Positions 29,594 through 38,517 of a stretch of DNA of 41,501 nucleotides are shown here, one piece after another. The notes under the pieces were generated by a model. The model was not told where the DNA came from, made no database searches, and was given only the letters and a program-made list of their open reading frames with translations. Numbering within the stretch: position 1 is the first letter of the stretch; each line of letters begins with the position of its first letter. This stretch comes from Nanobdellota archaeon. GTDB lineage: Archaea > Nanobdellota > Nanobdellia > Pacearchaeales > GW2011-AR1. The position numbers were made by a program, and so were the translations under genes. The stretch covers positions 1 to 41,501 of the forward strand of contig JAQICZ010000063.1 of the NCBI GenBank assembly GCA_027858295.1. Reading direction: 5' to 3'.

Positions 29594-29698
29594 CTATTCT
29601 GTTTTCAATAAAGAATTTAGTTCATCTTCCCAAGACAAAGTCTTTGACAGAAGACTCCCAAGTTCCCTTTCTACTTCTTTTCTTTCCATTTCTTCCAT
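29594..29698 (-). CDS. possible small charged protein, 34 aa (MEEMERKEVERELGSLLSKTLSWEDELNSLLKTE)
   Basis: Complete frame with ATG and TAG; amphipathic-helix-like composition; no overlapping longer ORF. Confidence 0.35.
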   Translation of the reverse strand: MEEMERKEVERELGSLLSKTLSWEDELNSLLKTE

Positions 29699-30083
29699 TT
29701 TTGTAACCGCTAAGCGGCATTGCCCAAAAAAATTCAATCATCTCCATGGGACCTAAATTTAAATTAGAAATCTTTTCTTAATTTAATTCAGGTTTTTGGA
29801 TAAGTCTGAACTAAATCAAGCGAGTTTAGCATCGATTAAAGTAGTCACTGAAAAGACATACATGTTGCACGAATTCCAGTGTTTAATCATAATAGAATAA
29901 AGAATCACTACTTTAAATATCTTATTGAAAAACTATGTATTCACGACGCCAAATATACAACATATAGTATCAAACTAAAAGATTTCTTGAATTTTCTACA
30001 AATTTTGGAAGTTCATCCGGCATTTTCTAATAGAAAGCTTTTCCAAGAGTTTTCGACTGTTCTGAAATTGCCGCATGAGCCTT

Positions 30084-31118
30084 CTAACATAAAAGCTTCA
30101 AATTAGAAATAAATTTATCAAGCTCATCAACATCCAGCTGAGCGCCAACAGCCTTCTCATGCCCACCACAAGTCGCCATAGAAAATTCCTTTATTACGGA
30201 CGTTGCTTTATCACGAACACCATCACCTCGTAAAGACAGATTTACACGAACCCCTCTAATAAAAGCAACAAGAATTGTTTTATCAGGATACAAATAAGAC
30301 AATTTATTAGCAATATCCGCACTCATACTTGTTTCTCCAGAGTACCTAAAAACCAAAAGAGGTCCACCATCAAATTCTTCTTTAGCTTTACCAATATATT
30401 TCTTAAATTTAGTATCAATTTCTGCAAATCTTTTATGCATTGTGTGATTAGTACTCGTCTCTTCAAGAGCTTCGTAAGGAGTCTTTGTATCAATCAAAAA
30501 TTTAATCATCTTAATTACATTAGTAGTCCTGTCCTTTAGACCAACTCCTACCATTCGAGAAATCCTTCCAATAGAAGAATTATAAAAAATTTCAAAAGCA
30601 TCTTCTGACTCTAAACTTAAATCAGGATATTTTTTAACAAATTCCTCATAGAAAGGCATTACAAATTTATCTGCAATTGTCCCCACCACAGCTATCCATA
30701 GATCTTCTTTTCTCCTAGATATCTCATAGCATACCGCAGTAACCGGAATATTCTCCTTCTCTCCAGAATAAAGTGGATTATAATAATGAACATTATTTGG
30801 AATTGCTTCAACATCATTTTCATGATGGTCAATCCAAACAACCTTTATACCATCCTCTTCCAACTTTTCAAAGAATTCATTCAAAACTGTTGGTTGATCT
30901 AGAATAAAAACAATATCCGGATTGAATTCACCAACCCTTCTATAATAACTCATATCAAGAGGCGAAGTTTTTACAGGTATTCCATTACCACGTCCAATCA
31001 TCCGACGTAGCAATAAGTAACTACTAAGTCCATCCTGGTCATTATCAAAATAAAACAAAGGTTTTGCTGCATTTTGCAAAAGTTCTCTAACTTCTCCAAC
31101 TTCTTGTATCGTAATCAT
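30084..31118 (-). CDS. DHH/DHHA1-family phosphoesterase (RecJ-like)
   Basis: YFDNDQDGLSSYLLL, VWIDHHEND, TIADKF, GGHEKAVGAQL. Confidence 0.88.
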   Translation of the reverse strand: MITIQEVGEVRELLQNAAKPLFYFDNDQDGLSSYLLLRRMIGRGNGIPVKTSPLDMSYYRRVGEFNPDIVFILDQPTVLNEFFEKLEEDGIKVVWIDHHENDVEAIPNNVHYYNPLYSGEKENIPVTAVCYEISRRKEDLWIAVVGTIADKFVMPFYEEFVKKYPDLSLESEDAFEIFYNSSIGRISRMVGVGLKDRTTNVIKMIKFLIDTKTPYEALEETSTNHTMHKRFAEIDTKFKKYIGKAKEEFDGGPLLVFRYSGETSMSADIANKLSYLYPDKTILVAFIRGVRVNLSLRGDGVRDKATSVIKEFSMATCGGHEKAVGAQLDVDELDKFISNLKLLC

Positions 31119-31159
31119 ATAAAGAAGACAAAAGAGTCAATTAAAAATGTTTGGAACAC

Positions 31160-31582
31160 TCAATCCAAACCATATTCCACAACCTGCTGATCCTTAATCG
31201 CGGACTGATTTCTCGTACCAACACCTTCATAACGCTCCAAAGTCGCATCGATATGCTTTACTTCTGCCTTAGCAATCCTAGAATCTAACCAAAAATAGAA
31301 ATAATACAAAAAAACCATTGCAAACAAGCCAAAAATAAAATAGAATGCGATTTTTATAGCAGCAGAAAACTTAAAGACAGTCTCATCAGAATTATCAACA
31401 ATGATATACTCCGTACCCTGTTCAACACCAGTTTTTATATCTTCTAAAAAATAATCACTTAAGACTCTCTCTTTCAATACATTAAAAATTCCTATCCCAA
31501 ATCCTATTATGAAGACTATCGTCATTCCAAAGAATATCCAAAACAACCACTTCCTCTTAGTTTGCATAAAGAATATTACCAA
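31160..31582 (-). CDS. hypothetical protein with two TM segments
   Basis: WLFWIFFGMTIVFIIGFGIGIF and AFYFIFGLFAMVFLYYFYFWL. Confidence 0.6.
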   Translation of the reverse strand: MVIFFMQTKRKWLFWIFFGMTIVFIIGFGIGIFNVLKERVLSDYFLEDIKTGVEQGTEYIIVDNSDETVFKFSAAIKIAFYFIFGLFAMVFLYYFYFWLDSRIAKAEVKHIDATLERYEGVGTRNQSAIKDQQVVEYGLD

Positions 31583-32040
31583 ATATCCTATTTAAACATT
31601 ATTACTCAATATGGAATCAAAACAATAATAACCACAGCACAACTAAAGGACTACAACCTCTGCTGATAGGATAAATAAATGAGAAAATGAAAAATAGCTA
31701 ATTGATATAATTGAATTATTCAGTCGCGCTGAATGCAAATAATAATAGGATTTGTCATAGAAGTTTTATATTATTCAACAAAAAACCAATCAACCCCAGA
31801 ATCCAGATAACTAAACTCGGTCGTTGGTGGCGGAGGGGGCGGACCTATGCAATTTGCCTTCTCTCTTCAATTTATTGAAGGAAATAAAACATCGCAGAGT
31901 TTTATGTTAGTAGAGGTACTAGCAAGCAAAATAAAAATTCAATCACGAAGCTAGAACTTCCTGTCTTAATGCATATTGCGGGAGGGAAATAAGAAGTGCC
32001 ACAGCATTTACAATAATTATATAATAATTAATCAAAGAAC

Positions 32041-33141
32041 TCAAATTCTTCGACCCAAAGAAACCTTTTGTCTCAAGTTATACATCTCCTCTTGGAAGAA
32101 TGCAACCATAGCCTCAGATTCCAAAACATCCAACAGATTGGCCCTACTTGCACTCAAAAGAACATTAAAATCATTAAAATTACCAATCAACAAATCAACA
32201 TACCGATCCAAAAGATTAGTCTTGCCCAAAATTCTAATCCCCTTCGGAGAAATACTTTTATCATGCAACTCCTCAAAAACCAATCTTGAAATATTCATGG
32301 GCTCAAGCAAGAAATCAAAATCCATAGTCTCCAAAACATTCAGCGCATGAGCATGATTCGCCCCAAAATAATCTCTCAAAATCAAAGACTCTTCCTTCTC
32401 AATACTCCCAGTTAATTCTTTCAATCTCATTTTAACAATTGATCCCTCACGACCCAACTCAATCAAATATCTTTTAACAACCTCAGAAATCCTCTTGATA
32501 ATTTCAACCCTTTGAAGAACTAAACAAACATCTTTAATTGCCGCACTTTTCTCAAATTCCCTAGAATTCAAAGTGTCGAGCAAATCGTCAAAAACATCTC
32601 TCTGCTTTTCAAGAATTTGCAAAGTTTCAGAGGCACGCCTTAAAATCTCACTACTTATCTCAAGCAAATGATATTGATCCCCATAATAAACTGAAATCTT
32701 ATTCTTTCTTTCTGAAACCGCAATAACCAAAGTCTTTGCCTGCTTTGCAGTCCTCTCTCCAGATTTATGTCGAGTTCCAGTTTCCCTTGACGGAACTTCA
32801 ATGTTTGGAAACAACATAGAATTTGCCCTAATAATCCTCTTCCCATCCTTAGATAAAATAATTGCTCCATCCATTTTCGCAAGCTCTACAAGCCTCTGCG
32901 CACTAAACTTCACATCAATCTTAAACCCACCTTCTATAATAGGAAGAGTAAAATCATTCTCAAAAACAACCAAAGCCCCCATCTTAGCACGCAATAAATC
33001 ATCAAGAGCAATTCGGAGGCTCGTACCAGGAGAAACCATTCTAAGAATATCTTCAAAATCTTTCTCCATTTTCCTACCATCATCAGGATTACTAGAAAAA
33101 CTCACAAACATTTCCTCTGTATTTTCATTTTCCTCTGCCAT
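32041..33141 (-). CDS. disA: DisA-like diadenylate cyclase (c-di-AMP synthase), bacterial DisA architecture
   Basis: MVSPGTSLRIALDDLLRAKMGALVVF, ELAKMDGAIILSKDGKRIIRANSMLFPN, SRETGTRHKSGERTAKQAKTLVIAVSERKNKISVYYG; linker and degenerate HhH C-terminus. Confidence 0.88.
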   Translation of the reverse strand: MAEENENTEEMFVSFSSNPDDGRKMEKDFEDILRMVSPGTSLRIALDDLLRAKMGALVVFENDFTLPIIEGGFKIDVKFSAQRLVELAKMDGAIILSKDGKRIIRANSMLFPNIEVPSRETGTRHKSGERTAKQAKTLVIAVSERKNKISVYYGDQYHLLEISSEILRRASETLQILEKQRDVFDDLLDTLNSREFEKSAAIKDVCLVLQRVEIIKRISEVVKRYLIELGREGSIVKMRLKELTGSIEKEESLILRDYFGANHAHALNVLETMDFDFLLEPMNISRLVFEELHDKSISPKGIRILGKTNLLDRYVDLLIGNFNDFNVLLSASRANLLDVLESEAMVAFFQEEMYNLRQKVSLGRRI

Positions 33142-33235
33142 GCAAGAAATAAAGACGTTACTTATATAAAACTTTATTTACAAAAGCACAACAATCACCT
33201 AAACTGTTTACAGTTCACAGTCAACCGCCTACACT

Positions 33236-34270
33236 TCAATCAACAATCAAAGTCTCAATCATCGGCAAATCACAAAAATTAGTAGTAAAATTATAAGCCC
33301 CAGCATTCAGAAACACCAACTTATCTCCAACCTTCGGTTCTTTCAAATAAACTCTATATCTAAATAAATCCATAGAACAAGGAGTAATCCCCTTAACAGC
33401 ATAAACTTCGCCCTCACCTTTCTCAAGCTCCCCTTCAACAAGCAACTTAACAGGAACAATCACTGCATCCAAATCCGAATTGTAGACAGAGGCATCAACG
33501 ATAATATTCCCCTCATAAATAGCCTTAATATTTGTTTCAAGTTTTACAGCCGGAGCAGAAATAAATCTTCCAGGCTCATTAATTACTTTAACACCATATC
33601 CATTAAGCCAATCACGAAAGCTCCGAATCTTATTATAAATCCCTTCAAACACCTTAACATTAGTATTAGCATAAACACTAGGCAATCCTCCACCCATAAC
33701 CAAATAATCAATCCCCTCTAAAGTTTTCCTATCCAAAACATTCTCAATCTCACGCTTCAAATCCCACTCCGCCATATTCTGCGTCTTACGATGAAAATGA
33801 ACACCAACACCAACAACTCCATGAACATCTTTCAATTCCAAAATTTCATCATTAACAAAATCAGAACCAAACCCAAAAACAAAATGCTTCTCCGTCCTCA
33901 AAGTATTTTCCTTCAACTTCAATCTCAAAAACAAAGTAATGCCCTCAACCTTATTCTCATTCAAATATTTCTTTAACGTCTCTAAATCTTGAACATTATC
34001 AACAACAAAAAACCGAACACCTTCACCAATCAAATAAGAAATCTCTTCATTCTCCCAACCCTGAGAAAGAAACATGATTCTTGACTTATCTTTAATATTC
34101 TTTAACTCATGAACAGAATGAATGCTAAACATAGAACTCGTATTATCTTCCAGAATCCCCGTAACAATTGGATTCGTCTTCGAAGAATAAGAAACAATAT
34201 CAACTAAACTCTCAGCCTTTTCATACTGCTCCAGAACAACCTTCTTAGATAAAATAAATTTAGGCTTCAT
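33236..34270 (-). CDS. fold-III PLP-dependent amino acid decarboxylase (ornithine/arginine/DAP decarboxylase superfamily)
   Basis: VSYSSKTNP (PLP Lys), GVGVHFHRKTQNMAEWD, LVMGGGLPSVY, VINEPGRFISAPAVKLE, ITPCSMDLFRY. Confidence 0.88.
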   Translation of the reverse strand: MKPKFILSKKVVLEQYEKAESLVDIVSYSSKTNPIVTGILEDNTSSMFSIHSVHELKNIKDKSRIMFLSQGWENEEISYLIGEGVRFFVVDNVQDLETLKKYLNENKVEGITLFLRLKLKENTLRTEKHFVFGFGSDFVNDEILELKDVHGVVGVGVHFHRKTQNMAEWDLKREIENVLDRKTLEGIDYLVMGGGLPSVYANTNVKVFEGIYNKIRSFRDWLNGYGVKVINEPGRFISAPAVKLETNIKAIYEGNIIVDASVYNSDLDAVIVPVKLLVEGELEKGEGEVYAVKGITPCSMDLFRYRVYLKEPKVGDKLVFLNAGAYNFTTNFCDLPMIETLIVD

Positions 34271-34272
34271 CT

Positions 34273-34632
34273 TTAGTCAACAGTAGACGGTTTACGGTCA
34301 ACCGACTGAACCTCCACAATAAAATCTGTAAAATAAATCACATCATCAACATGAATCGGGAAATTATCAAACTTATTATCCCCTTCTTCCGGAATATCAG
34401 TCACACCCTCACCTTCTAATCTAATCCCATGAAAAATAACTCGAAGCTCCTTAGCTTCTTCATAATCAATTCCTAACTTCATCAAAACACCCTGATAAAA
34501 AAACTGAGTCCTCGGAAACATAGCCTGATTTTCAATTGAATGTTCAATCAAATATTCCTGAACAGCCTCACTAATTTCAAATCTAAATCTCAAATTTCCA
34601 TATCTAATTACTCCAACTTCTTCTGTTTTCAT
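34273..34632 (-). CDS. conserved-looking hypothetical protein embedded in the polyamine/hypusine operon
   Basis: 3-nt spacing to the decarboxylase gene and 4-nt ATGA overlap with the deoxyhypusine synthase gene. Confidence 0.7.
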   Translation of the reverse strand: MKTEEVGVIRYGNLRFRFEISEAVQEYLIEHSIENQAMFPRTQFFYQGVLMKLGIDYEEAKELRVIFHGIRLEGEGVTDIPEEGDNKFDNFPIHVDDVIYFTDFIVEVQSVDRKPSTVD

Positions 34633-35627
34633 TTTTGCTCTCCGCCTGTCTTAGCTGACAACTGACGACTGACAACTGATGACCCTTCAAGAAGTCCTTC
34701 TTCTTGAAGTTCTTCTAAAGCAGCAGACATCGCCAAAGGAAACATAATTGTCACATCTCCAATAACAGTCGCAATATCACTCTCATCCTTAACCTTACCC
34801 CAAGACTTCGCCTCTTGAGTCGTCGCACCACTCATCGAACCAGAACTTCTATGCGCAGTCGTCATATAAACAGCATATTCAGCCCCACCATTCAAAAGAG
34901 TCGCCAGAATAGCATGATGCTTTGAAATAGAACCACCAAGGGCAATCACAGCCTTCTTATCATCATAACTTGTTCCAAGAAGAATATTCCCAAAATCCTC
35001 TACAACATCAACAATAAAATCCTTATGCTTCTGTTGGAATAAATACAAATGGAAACCAATTCCTGCATCAGTAATCGCCGGACAGAAAATAGGCACACCC
35101 TTCTTCGCTGCTTGATACAAAATAGAATCCTCATCATTCAACATTAAGCCAAATTCTCTCAGCAATTCAGAAACAGACCATCTTTTCTTTTTAGCATAAC
35201 ATTTTTCCAAAGCACCCAAAATCCAATCTTCAAAAGCCATATACCCTTCAGTGTCAATCATCAAATTACCAACACGATTAATTCCCTTCTCATGAAGTTC
35301 AACATCATCATTGTCAAAAGAACCAACATCAAACTTCTCACCACTAGCTTTCATAATATCTTCCTCAATAGCCCCAGCAGTTGTAACTAAAAAATTCGGA
35401 ATCCCGACCTTAACCAACTGAGCAAAAAAACCACGAAGACCAGATGTCACCATATTAGAAGTAAAAGTCAAAAACACTTTCGCATTATCTTTCTTCATCT
35501 TAACAATAACATCCTTAGCCTTAGCAAGCTCTACACTCTGGAACCCAACTTGCCCAAGTTCCTCTACAAGTTCCGAAACCTTCATGCCTTCATGCCATAC
35601 AAAATCTTTAACTTTCATCTTAATCAA
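34629..35627 (-). CDS. dys: deoxyhypusine synthase
   Basis: TFTSNMVTSGLRGFFAQLV, TTAGAIEEDIMK, CPAITDAGIGFHLYLFQQKH, ALGGSISKHHAILATLLNGGAEYAVYMTTA. Confidence 0.95.
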   Translation of the reverse strand: MIKMKVKDFVWHEGMKVSELVEELGQVGFQSVELAKAKDVIVKMKKDNAKVFLTFTSNMVTSGLRGFFAQLVKVGIPNFLVTTAGAIEEDIMKASGEKFDVGSFDNDDVELHEKGINRVGNLMIDTEGYMAFEDWILGALEKCYAKKKRWSVSELLREFGLMLNDEDSILYQAAKKGVPIFCPAITDAGIGFHLYLFQQKHKDFIVDVVEDFGNILLGTSYDDKKAVIALGGSISKHHAILATLLNGGAEYAVYMTTAHRSSGSMSGATTQEAKSWGKVKDESDIATVIGDVTIMFPLAMSAALEELQEEGLLEGSSVVSRQLSAKTGGEQK

Positions 35628-35830
35628 TATACTAAATAGAATTTAATTTAAGAAAGTAACGACTAATCTAATTCTTAGGAATTGGAATAGCTTTATCGTT
35701 CACTTTCATAAAAATAGAATCAAACCTTCTTTTTTAAAAGTTACTATTTGAAACAAGTGACAAAAAAGCATGGCTAACGACTAACTGCCAACAGCCAAAA
35801 CCCAATTAAATATTTAGATTGATAACTCAC

Positions 35831-36150
35831 ATACAAAATTTCGTTAAATTGTTTTCCAATCAATTTAACCTGATTGGAATTTTGGCTAAACAAAGTTTAT
35901 TTTGTTTTCCCATAAGCCAAAGTGAATGGCTAATACAAAATTTCGTCAAAACTTTGCCCCGACTGATTTACATTGAAAACTTTTCCAAGGGTTTTCAATT
36001 GCCTGTAAATTTGTCCACAAGGGTTTTAACCTGCCTGAAATTTTGGCACCCTAAATAAAATGTAGCGACTAAGACATTTTATTTTCCCATATTCAGGATG
36101 CGAATAGCAATTCCACTTATTAACTAAGCGAATGGTGCCTTCTTATGGAT
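35831..36150. repeat. dispersed hairpin repeat, family T (composite copy)
   Basis: TACAAAATTTCGTTAAATTG-ttttccaat-CAATTTAA ... AAATAAAATG...CATTTTATTTTCCCATATTCAGGATGCGAAT. Confidence 0.9.
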
Positions 36151-36270
36151 CCAGACATGTTAAAACAATACTCGGTTTCAATAAATCTCAATTGCTCCAC
36201 ATTCAATGTTTTCAAACCACCAAGAAATCAAACTCAAACGACCGAACCCGAAGGGTAACATTAACTCAAC

Positions 36271-36350
36271 TGAGGCCTAGCTTCCCCTATCGGGTCATCC
36301 CTTGTGGAAGGCCCAGCTTCCCTTATCGGGTCATGCCATTGGTACCTTCT
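36271..36350. repeat. tandem GC-rich module x2, second copy
   Basis: TGAGGCCTAGCTTCCCCTATCGGGTCATCCCTTGTGGAAGGCCCAGCTTCCCTTATCGGGTCATGCCATTGGTACCTTCTG. Confidence 0.9.
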
Positions 36351-36426
36351 GTTACTTGCCCTGCAACCAAAAACATATCCCCTTCCATGCATAAATCTTT
36401 TTAAAACATAATGCTGTTAACAAATT

Positions 36427-36618
36427 ATGAAAAAGGTTTTAAAAATTTTATTAGGATTAATCCTTGCAGCAGGACCACTATACTTCATCCTGCCAGGAAT
36501 GAGTATGGCTTCATGGGGAAGAGCTGCAGTTAATTTAATCAAGGGCGGAATTACAATTATTGTTCCACTTATTGGATTAGCTCTAATTGCTATGGGCTTC
36601 TCAGAATTAAAAGAATAG
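36427..36618 (+). CDS. small membrane protein, 63 aa
   Basis: Two hydrophobic segments (ILLGLILAAGPLYFILPGM; GGITIIVPLIGLALIAMGF). Confidence 0.65.
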   Translation: MKKVLKILLGLILAAGPLYFILPGMSMASWGRAAVNLIKGGITIIVPLIGLALIAMGFSELKE

Positions 36619-36858
36619 ATTTTCAAAATCCACTCTAAATATAATTATTATTTTTATTATTAGCTGTTGCTTTCTATATTTACTTAACAATTAATTACTA
36701 CACCAACAATTTTGATTTGTTTTTGAATTTAGACTAGGCATTTTCTTACGTTGTGTACTTCCCGTACACGAGTAAGGAAATAACGAAGTATAAATCAAAA
36801 ATGCCTTCTCTCTACAATTTATTTTAGTTAGTAGAGGTACTGGCTTGCGGAAACAAAA

Positions 36859-37653
36859 TTATCCAAGAACTATTAATCCACCTTCAATTATTGCCGCAGC
36901 TATTAACAAAGGAATAACAATATAAAAGAAAGTTCTAATTGCCATCTGGAACTCTCTTCTCAAAGCATTATCTTTCATAAACAAAAAAAACGCTGCAAAA
37001 AACACTAAAAAAGCAACTACAATCAAAAATTTACCAATCAACAAATAAAGAGAAGCCATTAATAAAAAAAATACAACTCCAAACCCAAAAATAAAAAATA
37101 CCTGACCATAAATATTCTTAATTTTAAAATATTTCTCAACAAACTTTCCACCCAACCTCAAGCCGATTCCCAATGAAATGAACAAAGCAGGGAGCTCAAA
37201 AATACCATGAGGGAATAATCTCCACAAGGAAATAATCCCACTTTCTGTTACACTTAAACTAGAAGCAAATCCTAAAACAAACCCATTCATGATTCCATTA
37301 AACAAAGGAAATATTCCAAAAAATAATCCGCCTGCAAGCCCCATAAAAGAAGCTCCCACATTATTTTGAAACAAGAACCCCATCATCTTCAAAGCACCAT
37401 AATCCTTAGTCTGCTCAACTAATTGCTGAAAATAAGCCAAAAGCTGCATACTAATCTCTTCCGGCAAAGGAATAAAAAACCCAAGCAAAGCAAAAAAAAC
37501 AAATATCCCAATCATCATGTTAATATGCTTCTTAGAGTCAATCAAATAAGATTTAGCTTCCTTATATCTACGAGCAAGGAACGAGCCCTTCACCAATGAC
37601 TTACTACTAACAACTGACGACTTTTTCACAACCTTCTTCACACTCTTTACCAT
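36859..37653 (-). CDS. SpoIIM/DUF95-family membrane protein
   Basis: FLFQNNVGASFMGLAGGLFFGIFPLFNGIMNGFVLG; WRLFPHGIFELPALFISLGIGLRLG. Confidence 0.9.
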   Translation of the reverse strand: MVKSVKKVVKKSSVVSSKSLVKGSFLARRYKEAKSYLIDSKKHINMMIGIFVFFALLGFFIPLPEEISMQLLAYFQQLVEQTKDYGALKMMGFLFQNNVGASFMGLAGGLFFGIFPLFNGIMNGFVLGFASSLSVTESGIISLWRLFPHGIFELPALFISLGIGLRLGGKFVEKYFKIKNIYGQVFFIFGFGVVFFLLMASLYLLIGKFLIVVAFLVFFAAFFLFMKDNALRREFQMAIRTFFYIVIPLLIAAAIIEGGLIVLG

Positions 37654-37813
37654 AATAAATACAATTAACTATTTCTTTTAAAGGTTATTAAGAATAATAG
37701 CTCACCCCCAATTTTGGAATTAGTTTTTATCAAGATGCTGTTGATTTAATTTTAGTAAATCGTCTGATTGTTAAAATTAAATTAATAGTATATTGGTGAA
37801 AAATAAACCAAAA

Positions 37814-38467
37814 TCACCTGAAGTGTTGTTGAACCATGCGTATCTTATTCGGAAACTTCTTCCTCAACAACAAACCATAAGCAAGACCAGCGATAAGGCC
37901 ACCTAAATGAGCAACATTACCAATAGGAGCACCAGTTCCTAAAGTAATTAACCATAATAATACAAGCATCCCAGGTGCAGCATATTTCATTTTTATAGGA
38001 ATAGGTATGAACATCATATACACTGGCAAATCAGGAGTCAAAAATATAAGCACTCCAATAAGTCCAAACAAAGCCCCACTAGCACCAACGGCAGCAGAAA
38101 CATTAAATACTATATGCAAAATTCCAGCAAACAATCCAGACAAAAGATATAACCAAATATATCTCTTCCTTCCAATAATCTTCTCAACCAAGCTACCAAC
38201 AAAATATAAAGAAATCATATTTACAAATAAATGTAAAAAATTGCCATGCATAAACATACTAGTAATAAAAGTCCAAAAATATCCACTCTCAATACCAATA
38301 CGACTTATTTGTATGAATTGCATCGGGAGAACATTCAAAATAATCAATAACCTAAAAACTATAAAAGCAGTGACATTAATACCAATCAACTTTTTCGTTA
38401 AACTAAGACTTCTCCAAAACGGAAAAATTTCTTTCTTCTTTTTAGGATATATTTGGTGAATTGACAT
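37814..38467 (-). CDS. rhomboid-family intramembrane serine protease
   Basis: FMHGNFLHLFVNMISLYFVGSLVE, AVGASGALFGLIG, NVAHLGGLIAGLAYG. Confidence 0.92.
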   Translation of the reverse strand: MSIHQIYPKKKKEIFPFWRSLSLTKKLIGINVTAFIVFRLLIILNVLPMQFIQISRIGIESGYFWTFITSMFMHGNFLHLFVNMISLYFVGSLVEKIIGRKRYIWLYLLSGLFAGILHIVFNVSAAVGASGALFGLIGVLIFLTPDLPVYMMFIPIPIKMKYAAPGMLVLLWLITLGTGAPIGNVAHLGGLIAGLAYGLLLRKKFPNKIRMVQQHFR

Positions 38468-38517
38468 TTTAATAATATTAGTGAATCATCGAAAAATAAA
38501 TTATCGATTTATCTAAC

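Noticed and set aside
29879-30106. 75-aa plus-strand ORF upstream of the DHH gene
   Set aside because: Overlaps the DHH gene end and a TTTTCCAAGAGTTTT-type repeat also seen near 13120 and 35985; no protein-like signal.
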